From Verrucomicrobiota bacterium (GTDB lineage: Bacteria > Verrucomicrobiota > Verrucomicrobiia > CAIQCK01), in contig JACRQF010000012.1 of the NCBI GenBank assembly GCA_016222825.1, positions 186,001-250,000 on the forward strand: a stretch of 64,000 nucleotides of DNA, in the 5' to 3' direction. How positions within the stretch are numbered: position 1 is the stretch's first letter; each line of letters opens with the position of its first letter. The translations under genes were made by a program, and so were the position numbers. This document shows positions 26,815 to 36,691 of the stretch, one piece after another. The notes under the pieces were generated by a model. That model made no database searches, was not told where the DNA came from, and worked only from the letters and a program-made list of their open reading frames with translations.

Positions 26815-27588
26815 CTACGTTTTGATGATCCCAACCTTGTTGAACTCGAAGTTCTTCGGGGAGAGTTTTTCCAGCGGGTCGGGGACGTGGGTCTTGGGAT
26901 ACGGCATGGAGACAGTCGGCCTAGCCCAGCGGACGGCGTTGGCCAGCACTCTCAGGACATTCGGGTCGTAGTAGGTCGGGAACGCCTCGTGTCCTGGACG
27001 AAAATAGAAGAGCCTGCCGAAGCCGCGCTGGCAGGTGAAACCGCTGCGAAAAACTTCGCCGCCCTCGAACCACGAGATGAAGATGACGCGCGCGTCGCCG
27101 GCAATCATGAATGGCTCGCCATACATCTCCTCTTGCGGCAACTCGAAATGCTCCGGCAGACCGGCCGCAATCGGATGAGCGGGGTCAATCACCCACAGCC
27201 GCTCCTTTTCGCCTGCCTCGCGCCAGTGCAGCTTGCCGCTGGTGCCGTTGAGGGCGCGGAAGATCTTCGACATGTGGCCGGAGTGCAGGACGATGATGCC
27301 CATGCCTTCCCACACCCGCTGCTGCACGCGCTGGACAATCGCGTCCTCGACCTTGTCGTGTGCGGCGTGGCCCCACCAGAGCAGCACGTCGGTGTTGTCG
27401 AGAACCTTCTGCGTCAGCCCGTGCTCCGGCTCTTCGAGTGTGGCGGTGCGGATTTCCAGATCGGGCGCGGCGAGGCTCCTAGCCAGCGCGCCGTGGATGC
27501 CGTCCGGGTAAATCGCACGAACCGAAGGCTCCTTCTGTTCATGGATAAACTCGTTCCAGATCGTGACGCGGATCTTTGAGTTGTTCAT
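26815..27588 (-). CDS. ThuA-domain protein (trehalose-utilisation-like)
   Basis: 257 aa from the ATG at 27588, with AGAGA eight bases upstream; an ATG nine bases earlier is possible. Class I glutamine-amidotransferase-like fold: [49 protein letters not shown], and [19 protein letters not shown] at the end. ThuA proteins are associated with uptake and oxidation of trehalose or related sugars, but their enzymology is poorly defined. It is found in many PVC sugar operons. Confidence 0.85.
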   Translation of the reverse strand: MNNSKIRVTIWNEFIHEQKEPSVRAIYPDGIHGALARSLAAPDLEIRTATLEEPEHGLTQKVLDNTDVLLWWGHAAHDKVEDAIVQRVQQRVWEGMGIIVLHSGHMSKIFRALNGTSGKLHWREAGEKERLWVIDPAHPIAAGLPEHFELPQEEMYGEPFMIAGDARVIFISWFEGGEVFRSGFTCQRGFGRLFYFRPGHEAFPTYYDPNVLRVLANAVRWARPTVSMPYPKTHVPDPLEKLSPKNFEFNKVGIIKT

Positions 27589-27604
27589 GTTCGGCATCTC
27601 TTGT

Positions 27605-28420
27605 TTACGCAAACGCCCTGATCTTGGAGCGGACGTATTCCCTGATTTTCTCCTCGACGGGCTTGAAATACAGATCGAGCGGCATGAATTTCTCGCCATT
27701 CTTCGCAAGCTCGGCAGCGACGCCGCGCAGGAACATGCTCTGTAGTTCGGTGGCGATGTTAATCTTCGCAACGCCGCAGGCAATCGCCTTTTTCAACTGC
27801 CCGTCGGGAACGCCCGTTCCGCCGTGAAGCACCAGCGGGATGGATATGGCGTCACCTATTTCGGCGGCCCGCTGGATATCGAGCATCGGCTCCTTCTTGT
27901 AGAAACCGTGTGCGGTCCCGATAGAAATGGCCAGCGCATCCACCCCCGTGCGCTCCACGAACTCGGCTGCTTCCGCTGCCGTTGACAACTCAATCGCGCC
28001 GTCGCCGAAAGGAACGTGCCCAATCTCGGCCTCGATCGAAACGCCGGCTTGGCGCGCAATCGCGGCGGCTTGGGTTGTCAGCGCGATGTTCTCCGCGAAG
28101 GGCAGTTGCGAACCGTCAATCATCACCGAGGTGTAACCGAGATCAATCGCCTTTCGTATCTGTTCCAGCGATGCCCCGTGATCGAGATGCAACACGACGG
28201 GAATCCTGGAGTTCGCGGCAAGCCTGGAAGTCATGGCGGCAATCAGTCCCGCGCGCTCGTCGTTGAACAACCGCTGGTAAACCTGGATGATGACCGGGGA
28301 GTTTTCCTGCTCGGCCGCCTTGAAGACGGAGAGAAGCGTCTCCAGATTGGCCACATTGAAAGCCCCGACGGCGCGTTTCTCTTTCCGTGCCTGGGGAAGG
28401 ATGTCGTTCAGCGTCAGCAT
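27605..28420 (-). CDS. class II ketose-bisphosphate aldolase
   Basis: 271 aa. Zinc-dependent aldolase of the FbaA/GatY/IolJ family: VVLHLDHG (zinc His with catalytic Asp), [13 protein letters not shown] (Glu region), [12 protein letters not shown] (zinc His) and [11 protein letters not shown] (zinc His). It cleaves a ketose-1-phosphate or bisphosphate to dihydroxyacetone phosphate plus an aldehyde. The substrate is not set by sequence. In this operon a kinase (FGGY or PfkB) would make the phosphate ester first. Confidence 0.85.
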   Translation of the reverse strand: MLTLNDILPQARKEKRAVGAFNVANLETLLSVFKAAEQENSPVIIQVYQRLFNDERAGLIAAMTSRLAANSRIPVVLHLDHGASLEQIRKAIDLGYTSVMIDGSQLPFAENIALTTQAAAIARQAGVSIEAEIGHVPFGDGAIELSTAAEAAEFVERTGVDALAISIGTAHGFYKKEPMLDIQRAAEIGDAISIPLVLHGGTGVPDGQLKKAIACGVAKINIATELQSMFLRGVAAELAKNGEKFMPLDLYFKPVEEKIREYVRSKIRAFA

Positions 28421-28441
28421 GGCTGTGGTTGCCTCGCGTCC

Positions 28442-29791
28442 TTATTGGACCAAAACCGGAGTGATGTCCAACCACCTGCAAAGCTCGCGCAGTTCGGCTT
28501 CGATGTCCGCATGAACGAGGGAGTAGTGATGCTTGAAACCGTCGTTCATGATGGTCGCTACCAGCTTCTCCACCGAGCAATCGAACCGGATATCGAGCGG
28601 ATTGCCTCGGACAAACGGTTCGGTGTCCAGCGCGGTGCCCCTGGCGATCAGCATCCGGTAGCCGTCGCCGTCCTCGTCCAGTTGCGCCATCGTGATCGGT
28701 CCGGGTTTCAACGGGAATTCGTTGACGAGGCCCTTCTTGTCGCCGCCGTCAACGCGGAAGTGCTGGCGGAGCTTCGTGTCGTCAAATTTCCTGCACAGCG
28801 CCGACGGCGCAGCGCCGCAGTGCCAGAAGACGGCCGTGTTCTTCGCGTAGTCGAACGAGATGAGGTCGGCGAAGAACGGGATGCCGTCGCTGAGGACGGC
28901 CTGCGCTTTCATCAGCACCGCTCCCAGCACGTCGCCCTCGCAACTGGTCACAAGACCGGTGTTGTTCAGCAGCCCCATTGAGGCGCATGGTGCGATGCCG
29001 AACACGTCAGACCACTCCGGCCAGCAACGGATGGCATACGAGGTCAGGCTGTATTTGGCCGCAGTCTTTTTGAGGGCCTCATACATTCTCCCTGCGGGCA
29101 GAATATCCTTCTCGACGGTCTGGCAGCAGGAAGCGGAACTCTTGCGGACTTCCTCGGCACCCTTGCGCGCCTCTTCGTCGGAGAGTTTCCCGGCGGTATC
29201 AACAATCTCCAGTTGGTCAATGATCTCGACCTCAGCGCCGAGGGAGGAACGCAGGCGCATCTCGTCGCAGTTCGATGTGTAGAAACCCGGCACGCGCCCG
29301 CCGACGAGGCCAATCTTCGTGGCGGCGAGGTCCGTCATGCACTTCAGGACGTTGAGCGGTTGTTTCAAAAGCGCATCCGCTTCCGAGGCGGGACCGAACA
29401 CGAAGCTGCACTTCCGGTCCATTTTTCGCAGCGTGTGGACGGCCATGTTCGCGCCGCAAAAAGAATTCTGCGCCCAAATGCCGCCCGGGGCCGGTTGCTC
29501 GGGAGTGGAGAAGAGCAGGATCGGGACGTTCAGTTCCCTCGCGATGACCGGAATGATCGCGCCGACGGGGAAAGTCGCGAAATGCACAACCACGGCGCTC
29601 ACTTCCTGGCGGTTTAGCTCGTGGCAGATCGCCGACGCTTCAGCCGTGGTGGTCGTCAAAGCGTTGCCGTGGAGAATCTCAAACGGCAACTGCTTCAGCC
29701 TTTCCAGCGTGCGCTGGCGGATGCGCTCGATTTCGGGCGTGACCCAGCTCGCTTTCGACAGCGCGATGTAACCGACAGAGAACTTCTTCAC
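28442..29791 (-). CDS. L-fucose/L-arabinose isomerase-like protein
   Basis: 449 aa from a GTG at 29791, which shares one base with the preceding TAG; AAGGAA seven bases upstream is a strong ribosome site. It is of the COG2407/FucI-AraA type: HFATFPVGAIIPVIARELNVPILLFSTPE is the N-terminal Rossmann part; CWPEWSDVFGIAPCASMGLLNNTGLVTSCEGDVLGAV carries the metal-site Glu (CEGD); the C-terminal half holds HCGAAPSA and FKHHYSLVHAD, with a late His pair. It is shorter than canonical FucI (~590 aa). It converts an aldose to a ketose; the substrate is unknown. Confidence 0.8.
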   Translation of the reverse strand: MKKFSVGYIALSKASWVTPEIERIRQRTLERLKQLPFEILHGNALTTTTAEASAICHELNRQEVSAVVVHFATFPVGAIIPVIARELNVPILLFSTPEQPAPGGIWAQNSFCGANMAVHTLRKMDRKCSFVFGPASEADALLKQPLNVLKCMTDLAATKIGLVGGRVPGFYTSNCDEMRLRSSLGAEVEIIDQLEIVDTAGKLSDEEARKGAEEVRKSSASCCQTVEKDILPAGRMYEALKKTAAKYSLTSYAIRCWPEWSDVFGIAPCASMGLLNNTGLVTSCEGDVLGAVLMKAQAVLSDGIPFFADLISFDYAKNTAVFWHCGAAPSALCRKFDDTKLRQHFRVDGGDKKGLVNEFPLKPGPITMAQLDEDGDGYRMLIARGTALDTEPFVRGNPLDIRFDCSVEKLVATIMNDGFKHHYSLVHADIEAELRELCRWLDITPVLVQ

Positions 29792-30765
29792 TATTGTTCC
29801 TTTCTTTGAGCGACCGCTTCCTCGAGCGTCATGACCCGGATCTGTGGGTTGTATTTGGTGAGAGTGGCTTTCACATATCGCGACGGCGTGATGAACAAGG
29901 CCGTCTTGAGGTTGCCCGCGAGATCATAGACACGCCGGCAGAGCTTCTCGCACAGGCCGGGGTTCAGTTCGTCGAAGACCACCGCGCCCTCGCCGACCGA
30001 GTAGGATTCCTCGTTGTTGGTGCCGAACAGCGTGAGCGTGTAGCCGTATCGCGCGAGGAGTTCCCGGGGCGCAGCCGGGTTGCCGTCGTAGTTCTTGAGG
30101 AAATCGCTTTCCAGATAGAAGGCTTTGCGGGCCGGCTTGGCCTTCCACTTGCCGGACAGCAGGTGTTCGGAGCAATGCACGACCTCGATACCGTCGAACT
30201 TGTCCTTGAGGAAGTCGTAGGCGGACGGTTCCGCCACGATGAGCGTTGTGCACTTGGATGCGACAACGGCGCTCCTGAATCGGTCAAAGACCTTCTGCGA
30301 GTCGTCCCCGAAACCAAGCACCTCCAGCGCCTTGCCGGGGTCTCCGCCGGAGACGATCTTGCAGCCGGGATAAAGCTCCAGATGGTCGCCGTAATACAGG
30401 GTAGTGCCTTTGCCTTTGACGGTGAAAGTCGCCCGGCTCAGTGTTTCCGTCAGCGCCTTCACATTCTCCGGCGCAAGGCCGGCCTCGACGATGTCCTTCC
30501 GCGCCGCGAGGACCAGGCCGACCTCGTCGTAGTGGCTGACGCAGTGGTAACGGTTGGCTCCACTCAACGCGCTGCGATAGATGGTGGCGATGAAGTCGCG
30601 GTTCCTCAGGCTTTCATTCTTCATCCGTATCGTGTCGAGGATTAGCGCGCGTCCCCGCGGCGTGTCCGACTCCTGAAAGGTCACGTTGCCGACCGGGTCG
30701 AGATGGCGGCACATGAAACAAAAACGGCACGCGGCAATCACATCTTGATGTTTGTCCATGTGCAT
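29791..30765 (-). CDS. GlcF/LutA-like (Fe-S) protein, degenerate clusters
   Basis: 324 aa, six bases behind the FAD oxidase. The N-terminus has CRFCFMC followed by ESDTPRGRALIL, which matches the start of GlcF-type partners (C-x2-C-x2-C...C-P then S-P-R-G-R). However the fourth Cys is missing (RHLDPV), and the second cluster motif is reduced to a lone Cys (YHCVSHYDEVGL). Later YPGCKI and VVHCSEHLLSG resemble the CCG domain. It is likely the electron-transfer partner of the FAD oxidase, with at most one cluster of unusual ligation. Confidence 0.65.
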   Translation of the reverse strand: MHMDKHQDVIAACRFCFMCRHLDPVGNVTFQESDTPRGRALILDTIRMKNESLRNRDFIATIYRSALSGANRYHCVSHYDEVGLVLAARKDIVEAGLAPENVKALTETLSRATFTVKGKGTTLYYGDHLELYPGCKIVSGGDPGKALEVLGFGDDSQKVFDRFRSAVVASKCTTLIVAEPSAYDFLKDKFDGIEVVHCSEHLLSGKWKAKPARKAFYLESDFLKNYDGNPAAPRELLARYGYTLTLFGTNNEESYSVGEGAVVFDELNPGLCEKLCRRVYDLAGNLKTALFITPSRYVKATLTKYNPQIRVMTLEEAVAQRKEQ

Positions 30766-30768
30766 CGG

Positions 30769-32214
30769 TCAGATTCCTTTCGACGGAAAACCCATTTTGC
30801 CGGGGTTCATGATGTTGTTCGGGTCGAGCGTCTTCTTGATGTCCTCAAGGACCTTGAAGGCCGGGCCGTAAAGCTCCTTCATGATCCGGCCGAGCTTGAG
30901 GCCGACGCCATGATGCTCGTTGATGACGCCGCCTTCCTTGATGGCCGCGCGAATCGCCATGTCCCAGATCTTGTTGTAGAGCGCAACGGCTTCGTGCGGG
31001 TCTTTTGGCGGGGCCTCGATGATGAACCTCGCGTAGAGCATGCAGCCCCATTCATACCAGTGGGAGAAATGCCCGATGAACGCGGCTTGCGGAAAGTTTT
31101 CGTGGACGACGTTTTTCATCGCCCAATAGACCTTCTCGATGTTCGCAAACGTCGCCACCGTGTCGAGCGTGCCGAACGCCTGCGGCAGGTGGAACATGTA
31201 AGGCGGATAGAAGAATTTGTAGCGATGGTCCCACCATGCCTGCCCCATCTCAGTGCCGAGGTCCTCGTGGTCTTTCTCGCGGCAAATTGCGCACGCCTGC
31301 TCCAACTCCAAGTCCACGATTTGTGCGGGACCGTCGAAGCCGAAGACCAGATAGGCACCCTTCTTGTCAATGCCGAGCACCCGCTTGATCAACTTGGCGG
31401 TTTCAGGCTCGTCGTAGAGCCTGATCACACACGGGCGCAGGCGGCTGGTCATGATCTTCGAGCCGGCAATCATCGCCTCGTGCATCGTCTTGAAGAGAAA
31501 CGCGTGGAACTTTCGCGACTCGGGGATCGGATGAATCTTGATCGTGGCTTTCGTGACGACGCCGAGCGTGCCTTCGCTGCCGAGGAACAGTTGAGTGAGA
31601 TCGGGGCCGGACGCGTGGCGCGGCACGGGAAGCGTGTTGATGATTTCGCCGCTGGGCGTGACGACTTCGAGCGTCATGACCATGTCTTCGATCTTGCCGT
31701 ATTTGGTGCTCAACACGCCGGTGCCGCGGTTGGCGATGAAACCGCCGAGCGTCGCGCAGGCGATCGAGGCGGGGAAGTGCATCGTGCTGAAGCCGGCTTT
31801 CTCGATGGCCCACTCCAGATGCTGGGTGTTGATACCGGTTTCGGCCGTGGCCGTCATCGAAGCCGGGTCAATGTTCAGCACCTTGTTCATCCGCTTCATG
31901 TCCATCACGATGCCGCCGTAGATAGGCAACGCGCCGCCTTGCGAGCCGGAGCCGCCTCCCCACGGGATCACAGGAATCTTGTGCGTGTTTGCGATCTTGA
32001 GGATTTCCGACACTTCCTTGGCGGACGCCGGATAGACGACGAAATCCGGCGGCGGCAGTTTCTGGCCGCGGTCATGCCAGACTTCGGGCACCCAGTAGTA
32101 ATCTATCGAGTGGCCCAGTTTGTCTGCATCGCCGGTCTGGACGTGGTCGTCGCCGACGGCCCAGGAGAGTTCGCTGCGGACCATTTCATACAGGTAGTTG
32201 TTTGGTGGAATCAT
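30769..32214 (-). CDS. FAD-binding oxidase, GlcD/AGPS-like
   Basis: 481 aa from the ATG at 32214 (a longer open frame upstream is in the neighbouring gene). VAO/FAD_binding_4 fold: PDFVVYPASAKEVSEILKIANTHKIPVIPWGGGSGSQGG, ASIACATLGGFIANRGTGVLSTKYG, FLGSEGTLGVVTKATIKIHP, and the C-terminal substrate cap ending NEHHGVGLKLGRIMKELYG and LDPNNIMNPGK. Members oxidise lactate, glycolate or D-2-hydroxy acids, or make alkyl-DHAP. The adjacent Fe-S gene favours a respiratory 2-hydroxyacid dehydrogenase of GlcDF type. Confidence 0.85.
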   Translation of the reverse strand: MIPPNNYLYEMVRSELSWAVGDDHVQTGDADKLGHSIDYYWVPEVWHDRGQKLPPPDFVVYPASAKEVSEILKIANTHKIPVIPWGGGSGSQGGALPIYGGIVMDMKRMNKVLNIDPASMTATAETGINTQHLEWAIEKAGFSTMHFPASIACATLGGFIANRGTGVLSTKYGKIEDMVMTLEVVTPSGEIINTLPVPRHASGPDLTQLFLGSEGTLGVVTKATIKIHPIPESRKFHAFLFKTMHEAMIAGSKIMTSRLRPCVIRLYDEPETAKLIKRVLGIDKKGAYLVFGFDGPAQIVDLELEQACAICREKDHEDLGTEMGQAWWDHRYKFFYPPYMFHLPQAFGTLDTVATFANIEKVYWAMKNVVHENFPQAAFIGHFSHWYEWGCMLYARFIIEAPPKDPHEAVALYNKIWDMAIRAAIKEGGVINEHHGVGLKLGRIMKELYGPAFKVLEDIKKTLDPNNIMNPGKMGFPSKGI

Positions 32215-32237
32215 GGCTGGTCTCAGGTTCGCTTTGA

Positions 32238-33716
32238 TCAGTTGCTGCGGTTCAAATTGTGGTAGCAGCCTGCCAACGCGTTGTGGATTTGCCGGTAGTG
32301 CTCGAACTGCCGCCCATAGAAACGCGCACGCTCGGGATCGGGCCGCAACTCGCGGTCGAACTTCAGGCATTGGCGGACGGCGGCGACTTCGTTCTTGAAA
32401 ACGCCGACGCCGACGCCGGCGAGCAACGCGCTGCCGAAAGACGCGTCGCACGAGGCGGGGCATTTCACGGGCGCGTTGAACACATCGCACACGATGCTGC
32501 TCCACAACGCGCTTTTCGCCCCGCCGCCGATCAAGATAAACTCGTGGACTTGCAGGCCCATCGTCTCGATGGTGCGGTAGCAGTCCCTGAGCGAGTAGGC
32601 CACGCCTTCCAGCAAGGCGCGGGAGAAATCGCCGCGCGAGTTCGCCATACTGATGCCGGTAAAACTCCCGCGCAAGTTCGGGTCCCAGTAGGGCGAGCGT
32701 TCGCCCTGAAGATACGGATGGAAGAAGACGCCGTTGCTGCCGGGTGGCGATTGCGCGGCCAGCTTGTCGAGCGCGGCGTAATCAGTCCCCGGCGCGCAGA
32801 ACATGTCCCGATACCAACGCTGGCAAACGGCAGCGGAATTGGTGGCCGTCACGGAATACCACATGCCCGGCACGACGTGCGCATAGGTGAGAGTCTCCGG
32901 ATGCGGATGCGCCTCCGCGGTCATCACGTTGACGTTGCCTGCGGTGGCGAGTTTCAACACGCACTGGCCCGGCTCGATGGCGCCTGCGGCATAGTCCTCC
33001 ACGGCCGAATCGCTCGCGCCCATGACAACCGGCAGCCCTTCCGCTAGGCCGGTGTCGCGAGCAGCCTCGCGGCTGATTCTTCCGGCGATGTCCGTCGGCC
33101 GTGCGATTCGAGGCAGTGATTTCACAGGGATATCCGCCAGCGCACAAAGCGCCTCCGACCAGCGACTGTTCTTCATGTCCCAGAAAAGTGTGCCCTGCGC
33201 CTCGATGCTGTCGCAGGCCATCTCTCCGGTCAGCAGGAAACGGATGTAGTCCTTGACGAAAAGAATGTGCCGCGTCCGCTTCAACGCCTGCGGCTCGTTG
33301 TTCTTCAGCCAGAGCATCTGCGGGAGCGTCCACGTCGGTGTTGGCGCTTGGAAGGCGGTCCGAAAGATCAGGTCGAAATGTTTCTCCTTCAGGAACTGGC
33401 ACTCGTTCGCACTGCGCTGGTCGGTCCAGATGATGGTGGGCCGGATCACTTGCAGTTTCTCGTCCAGCAACACCGCGCCGTGCGTGTAGCTGTCCAGCGC
33501 CAGCGCCGCGATCCGGTCGCGGTGCTTCAGGCCCTGAAGGACGCGGCACATCGCGCGATACCAGTCGGCGGGATTCTGCTCGGCCCAAGCCGGTTTCGGA
33601 TGGCTCGTAGGATATTCCGCCGAAGCGGTCTCAACCACCGTGCCAACGCCATCTATCAGCGTGACCTTGCAGCCGCCTGTGCCGAAATCTATGCCGAGGA
33701 GCAACTCCTTCTTCAT
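32238..33716 (-). CDS. FGGY-family carbohydrate kinase
   Basis: 492 aa. The ATG at 33716 is in an ATGA overlap with the iolB stop. N-terminal ATPase domain LLGIDFGTGGCKVTLID, catalytic Asp region WTDQRSANE, and C-terminal LIGGGAKSALWSSIVCDVFNAPV plus GVAYSLRDCYRTIE. Closest to xylulokinases in architecture, but the family also takes ribulose, fuculose, rhamnulose and erythritol. With the isomerase above it would phosphorylate the ketose. Its sequence differs clearly from the xylB at 51834. Confidence 0.85.
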   Translation of the reverse strand: MKKELLLGIDFGTGGCKVTLIDGVGTVVETASAEYPTSHPKPAWAEQNPADWYRAMCRVLQGLKHRDRIAALALDSYTHGAVLLDEKLQVIRPTIIWTDQRSANECQFLKEKHFDLIFRTAFQAPTPTWTLPQMLWLKNNEPQALKRTRHILFVKDYIRFLLTGEMACDSIEAQGTLFWDMKNSRWSEALCALADIPVKSLPRIARPTDIAGRISREAARDTGLAEGLPVVMGASDSAVEDYAAGAIEPGQCVLKLATAGNVNVMTAEAHPHPETLTYAHVVPGMWYSVTATNSAAVCQRWYRDMFCAPGTDYAALDKLAAQSPPGSNGVFFHPYLQGERSPYWDPNLRGSFTGISMANSRGDFSRALLEGVAYSLRDCYRTIETMGLQVHEFILIGGGAKSALWSSIVCDVFNAPVKCPASCDASFGSALLAGVGVGVFKNEVAAVRQCLKFDRELRPDPERARFYGRQFEHYRQIHNALAGCYHNLNRSN

Positions 33717-34510
33717 TTGCCCAGAATCCATTTGTGGTCCGGATCAATCACCGAGAGGAACTTGCGGTGGTTGCGGCCAGCCATGATCCAGAGGTAATAC
33801 ATCGTGTAGCCGGGGGCGTTGATGACGGGATGATAGCCGCGCGGAATGAGCGTGGTGTCGTTCTGCTTGACCGTGCAGGTGATGTCCAGAGAGCCGTCGT
33901 CCGTGTAAATCCTCTGGATGCCGTAGCCTTGCTCGGGGTTGAAACGGAAAAAGTAGATTTCTTCCATGTCCACCTCGACCGGCAGGTTGTCGAAGTCGTG
34001 CCGGTGCGGTGGGTAGCTGGCGTGATTGCCCGACGGCACGAACGCCTCGCCAATGAATAGGTGCGCCCCCGGAAACGCGTCGGTCAGCATCAGGTAAGCG
34101 TCGCGCTGATAGTTCTCCTTGCCGATATGCACTTCCTTGACCTGCTCCGGCGTGATCACGTAGGGCGGCGTTTTCAGGTTGGAGGGCGATGCGGCCCAAG
34201 CGATCTCGACGTCGCTTTCAGCGCGGATGAGATAGTGCGTGCCGCAGGGAACATAAACCGTGTGCGGCTTGCCGGAAAACACATCCTTGCGCCCGCCGAC
34301 GTGCTCAAAGAGGAAGCCGTCGCCCGAGACACAGCATTGTCCGCTAAGGATGATAAGCGCGACCTCGCTCTGGCCGGAATCGGCGGCATATTCTTCACCG
34401 TTGCGCAGGTTGATGATGCCGAACTCCGTGAGTTGCAGTTCGCCGTCGCCGATGGACACGATGCGGGTAAAGCCGGCGCGCGACTCATAGTGTCGCAGGT
34501 AATCACTCAT
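33713..34510 (-). CDS. iolB: 5-deoxy-glucuronate isomerase (IolB-like)
   Basis: 265 aa. Bicupin KduI/IolB family. The diagnostic C-terminal blocks of IolB are present: SYPPHRHDFDNLPVEVDMEEIYFF with the metal His/Glu set, then GIQRIYTDDGSLD, RGYHPVINAPGYTMYYLWIMAG and DPDHKWIL. This matches IolB over KduI. IolB isomerises 5-deoxy-glucuronate to 2-deoxy-5-keto-gluconate in inositol breakdown. It is overlapped 8 bases by the PfkB kinase upstream and 4 by the FGGY kinase downstream. No IolD is seen. Confidence 0.8.
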   Translation of the reverse strand: MSDYLRHYESRAGFTRIVSIGDGELQLTEFGIINLRNGEEYAADSGQSEVALIILSGQCCVSGDGFLFEHVGGRKDVFSGKPHTVYVPCGTHYLIRAESDVEIAWAASPSNLKTPPYVITPEQVKEVHIGKENYQRDAYLMLTDAFPGAHLFIGEAFVPSGNHASYPPHRHDFDNLPVEVDMEEIYFFRFNPEQGYGIQRIYTDDGSLDITCTVKQNDTTLIPRGYHPVINAPGYTMYYLWIMAGRNHRKFLSVIDPDHKWILGK

Positions 34511-35408
34511 GTTGTTTCAGGAACTCCTGGGTTGTTTTCAAATCGGGAATGCCGGCGCGACCGCCGAACCGTGTGCATTTCAACGCCGACACGGCCGACG
34601 CGAACCGCAGGCACTCCGTCCACGTGCCGCCGCGGACGTATTCATAAGCGAAGGCTCCGTGAAACACATCGCCCGCACCTGTCGTGTCAACGACAGTGAC
34701 CTTGAACGCGGGACATCTGAACACTTCGCAGCCGTCACATCCAATGGAACCTTCGCTTCCCATCGTAACAGCCGAGAACCTGCAGTTCCCGGCAAAGAGC
34801 TTCTTCGCGGCCGTTTCCATGTCGTAAAGCCCCGTGTAACGACAGGCAAATGTCTCCGAAGCGATGATGATGTCGGCAAGCTCCAGAAGCTTTTCGATAC
34901 GGGGCACGATTGTTCCAGCGTCAATCGAGACAGTGACGCCATGTGCGCGGGCGAGCTTGGCTGCGGCAATCGCCGCTTCAGTTTGGTGGCCGTCGAGGTG
35001 CAGAAGTGTGCTTGAGCAAATCAATTCTGGCGTAATCTCCTCCGTCGCCAACGGCCGCGCCGTGCCGCGTGTCCAAGCAATGCTGCGCTTGCCGGTTTCT
35101 TTTTCGATCCAGCAGAAGCCCGCCGCCGACTCGGCGCCCTCGCGTGTCCTCATGCCGCTGATGTCCACGCCTTCCGCAGCCAAACCAGCGACGATGTCGC
35201 GACCGGGCTGGTCGCCGCCGACACAACCAATGAACGCCGTCCTCGCGCCCAACCGCGCCGCTGCTGCGATGGCGTTGACGGAAGGGCCGCCACCTTGAAT
35301 TGCGCTTTGGAGAATCTCAACTTTGTCGTCCTGCGGAATGTGCGGGACCTGGCAAAGGTAGTCCATGCCGCAAAAACCAAGGCCGGTGATAAGAGTGTCA
35401 CTCTTCAT
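34503..35408 (-). CDS. PfkB-family carbohydrate kinase
   Basis: 301 aa. Ribokinase fold: GGGPSVNAIAAAARLGARTAFIGCVGGDQPG is the first signature, and VVDTTGAGDVFHGAFAY is the second, with the catalytic Asp and anion-hole Gly. A late CTRFGGRAGIP closes the ATP lid. Could be IolC-like (2-deoxy-5-keto-gluconate kinase) given iolB next door, or a fructose-1-phosphate-type kinase. It overlaps the MFS transporter by ATGA. Confidence 0.85.
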   Translation of the reverse strand: MKSDTLITGLGFCGMDYLCQVPHIPQDDKVEILQSAIQGGGPSVNAIAAAARLGARTAFIGCVGGDQPGRDIVAGLAAEGVDISGMRTREGAESAAGFCWIEKETGKRSIAWTRGTARPLATEEITPELICSSTLLHLDGHQTEAAIAAAKLARAHGVTVSIDAGTIVPRIEKLLELADIIIASETFACRYTGLYDMETAAKKLFAGNCRFSAVTMGSEGSIGCDGCEVFRCPAFKVTVVDTTGAGDVFHGAFAYEYVRGGTWTECLRFASAVSALKCTRFGGRAGIPDLKTTQEFLKQHE

Positions 35409-36661
35409 TTCGTGGCCGAATGCGTCTCGTCGTAGTAATCGCGGCGGAAAGTTGTCTTCAGCGCCAGCAGGATGATCGTCCCGCCGACGACATACGCCAG
35501 CGACAGCGAAGCCAATCCCGCCGTCAGGCCGATGGTGGTTTTCGCCCAGCCCAGCGCCACTGGTGCAAACGCGCTGACGAAGAAAACTACAAACAACATG
35601 ATGCCGACTGCCGATGCGCGAAAGCGCGGTTCGATCACGTCAAAGAGCGCAGCGTAGAGATTTGAATCGTAGATTCCCCGGAACAGTCCGAATCCGGCCA
35701 GGCCGACGTAGCAGAGGATCAGGTTGTCCGTGAGGCCCATCAGACAGATGAACGGCGCGCCCAGGAACAGGCCGATGTATTCAACCTCAAGCCGCACCGT
35801 GCGCCGCCGCGTCGCGAGCGCATCGGAGATTTTGCCGCCCAGCAGCACGCCTATCATCGCGCAAACGTGATGATAAAACATCGAAGAGAAACCGGCGTTG
35901 GACAGTGAGAGTTTGAACTTCTCGTGGAGAAAAGACGACATCCAAGTGATGTAACCGATTTGGGCGAAATAGAAGCAACTGAACGCCAGCCACAACATCC
36001 ACACCGTCGGTTTGCCGGCGATGGCTTTGAGGACCACCGACAGCGGCAGGCGCTCCGACTTCACCTTCGCGGTGGCTTCTTCCGTGAGGCCGACATCCTT
36101 CAGCCGCGTCATGATGACGAACGCCAGCACGACGCCCGCCGCGCCGAAGACATAAAACGCCGCCCGCCAGCCGAAGCGTTCGCCAATCCAGCCCGCGATG
36201 AAGCCGCTCGCGATCAGCCCGACATAGAGCGCCGTCTGGTGGATGGACATGGCCATCGCCCGCGTTTGGTGATGGTATTGGCCGATGAGCGAGTTGGCCG
36301 ACGGAAAATAGAACGCCTCGCCGCCGCCTGTGGCGATACTGCGGAACACAATCAGGCTCACCAAGCCCGTGGTCGCGCCCGACAGGACCGTGCCCGCGCT
36401 CCAGACCAGCAGGCTCCAGAACACGATCCATTTGCGCCGGGAGATATCGCCAAGATAACCGGCCACTGGCACCAGCAGCGCGTAGCACCACAGGAAGATC
36501 GAAGCGACCAGTCCCGCCTGCACCGGGCTGAGCTTCAGGTCGGCGGACAACAAGGGCAGCACGACGTTGTAGGCCTGCCGGTCGGCTTGGTTGAAGAAGA
36601 ACGCGAACCAGAGCAGAACGATCAGCTCCCACTTGTAGGGAAGAAACTCCTTCTTGGTCAT
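35405..36661 (-). CDS. MFS transporter, hexuronate/ACS-like
   Basis: 418 aa, about 12 helices. LWFAFFFNQADRQAYNVVLPLLSADLKLS is the ACS-type first helix, GYLGDISRRKWIVFW is MFS motif A, and FYFPSANSLIGQYHHQTRAMAMSIHQ is helix 5. It likely brings in a sugar acid or inositol-like substrate for the kinases downstream. The gene begins 30 bases after the stop of the exported oxidoreductase at 36692. Confidence 0.8.
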   Translation of the reverse strand: MTKKEFLPYKWELIVLLWFAFFFNQADRQAYNVVLPLLSADLKLSPVQAGLVASIFLWCYALLVPVAGYLGDISRRKWIVFWSLLVWSAGTVLSGATTGLVSLIVFRSIATGGGEAFYFPSANSLIGQYHHQTRAMAMSIHQTALYVGLIASGFIAGWIGERFGWRAAFYVFGAAGVVLAFVIMTRLKDVGLTEEATAKVKSERLPLSVVLKAIAGKPTVWMLWLAFSCFYFAQIGYITWMSSFLHEKFKLSLSNAGFSSMFYHHVCAMIGVLLGGKISDALATRRRTVRLEVEYIGLFLGAPFICLMGLTDNLILCYVGLAGFGLFRGIYDSNLYAALFDVIEPRFRASAVGIMLFVVFFVSAFAPVALGWAKTTIGLTAGLASLSLAYVVGGTIILLALKTTFRRDYYDETHSATK

Positions 36662-36691
36662 CGCGTCGGCTCCTTCTTCGTTGGCGTGGCG

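Noticed and set aside
28442..29791. Sulfoquinovose or other specific isomerase assignment
   Set aside because: The family alone does not fix the substrate, and none of the sulfoglycolytic partners is in the operon.
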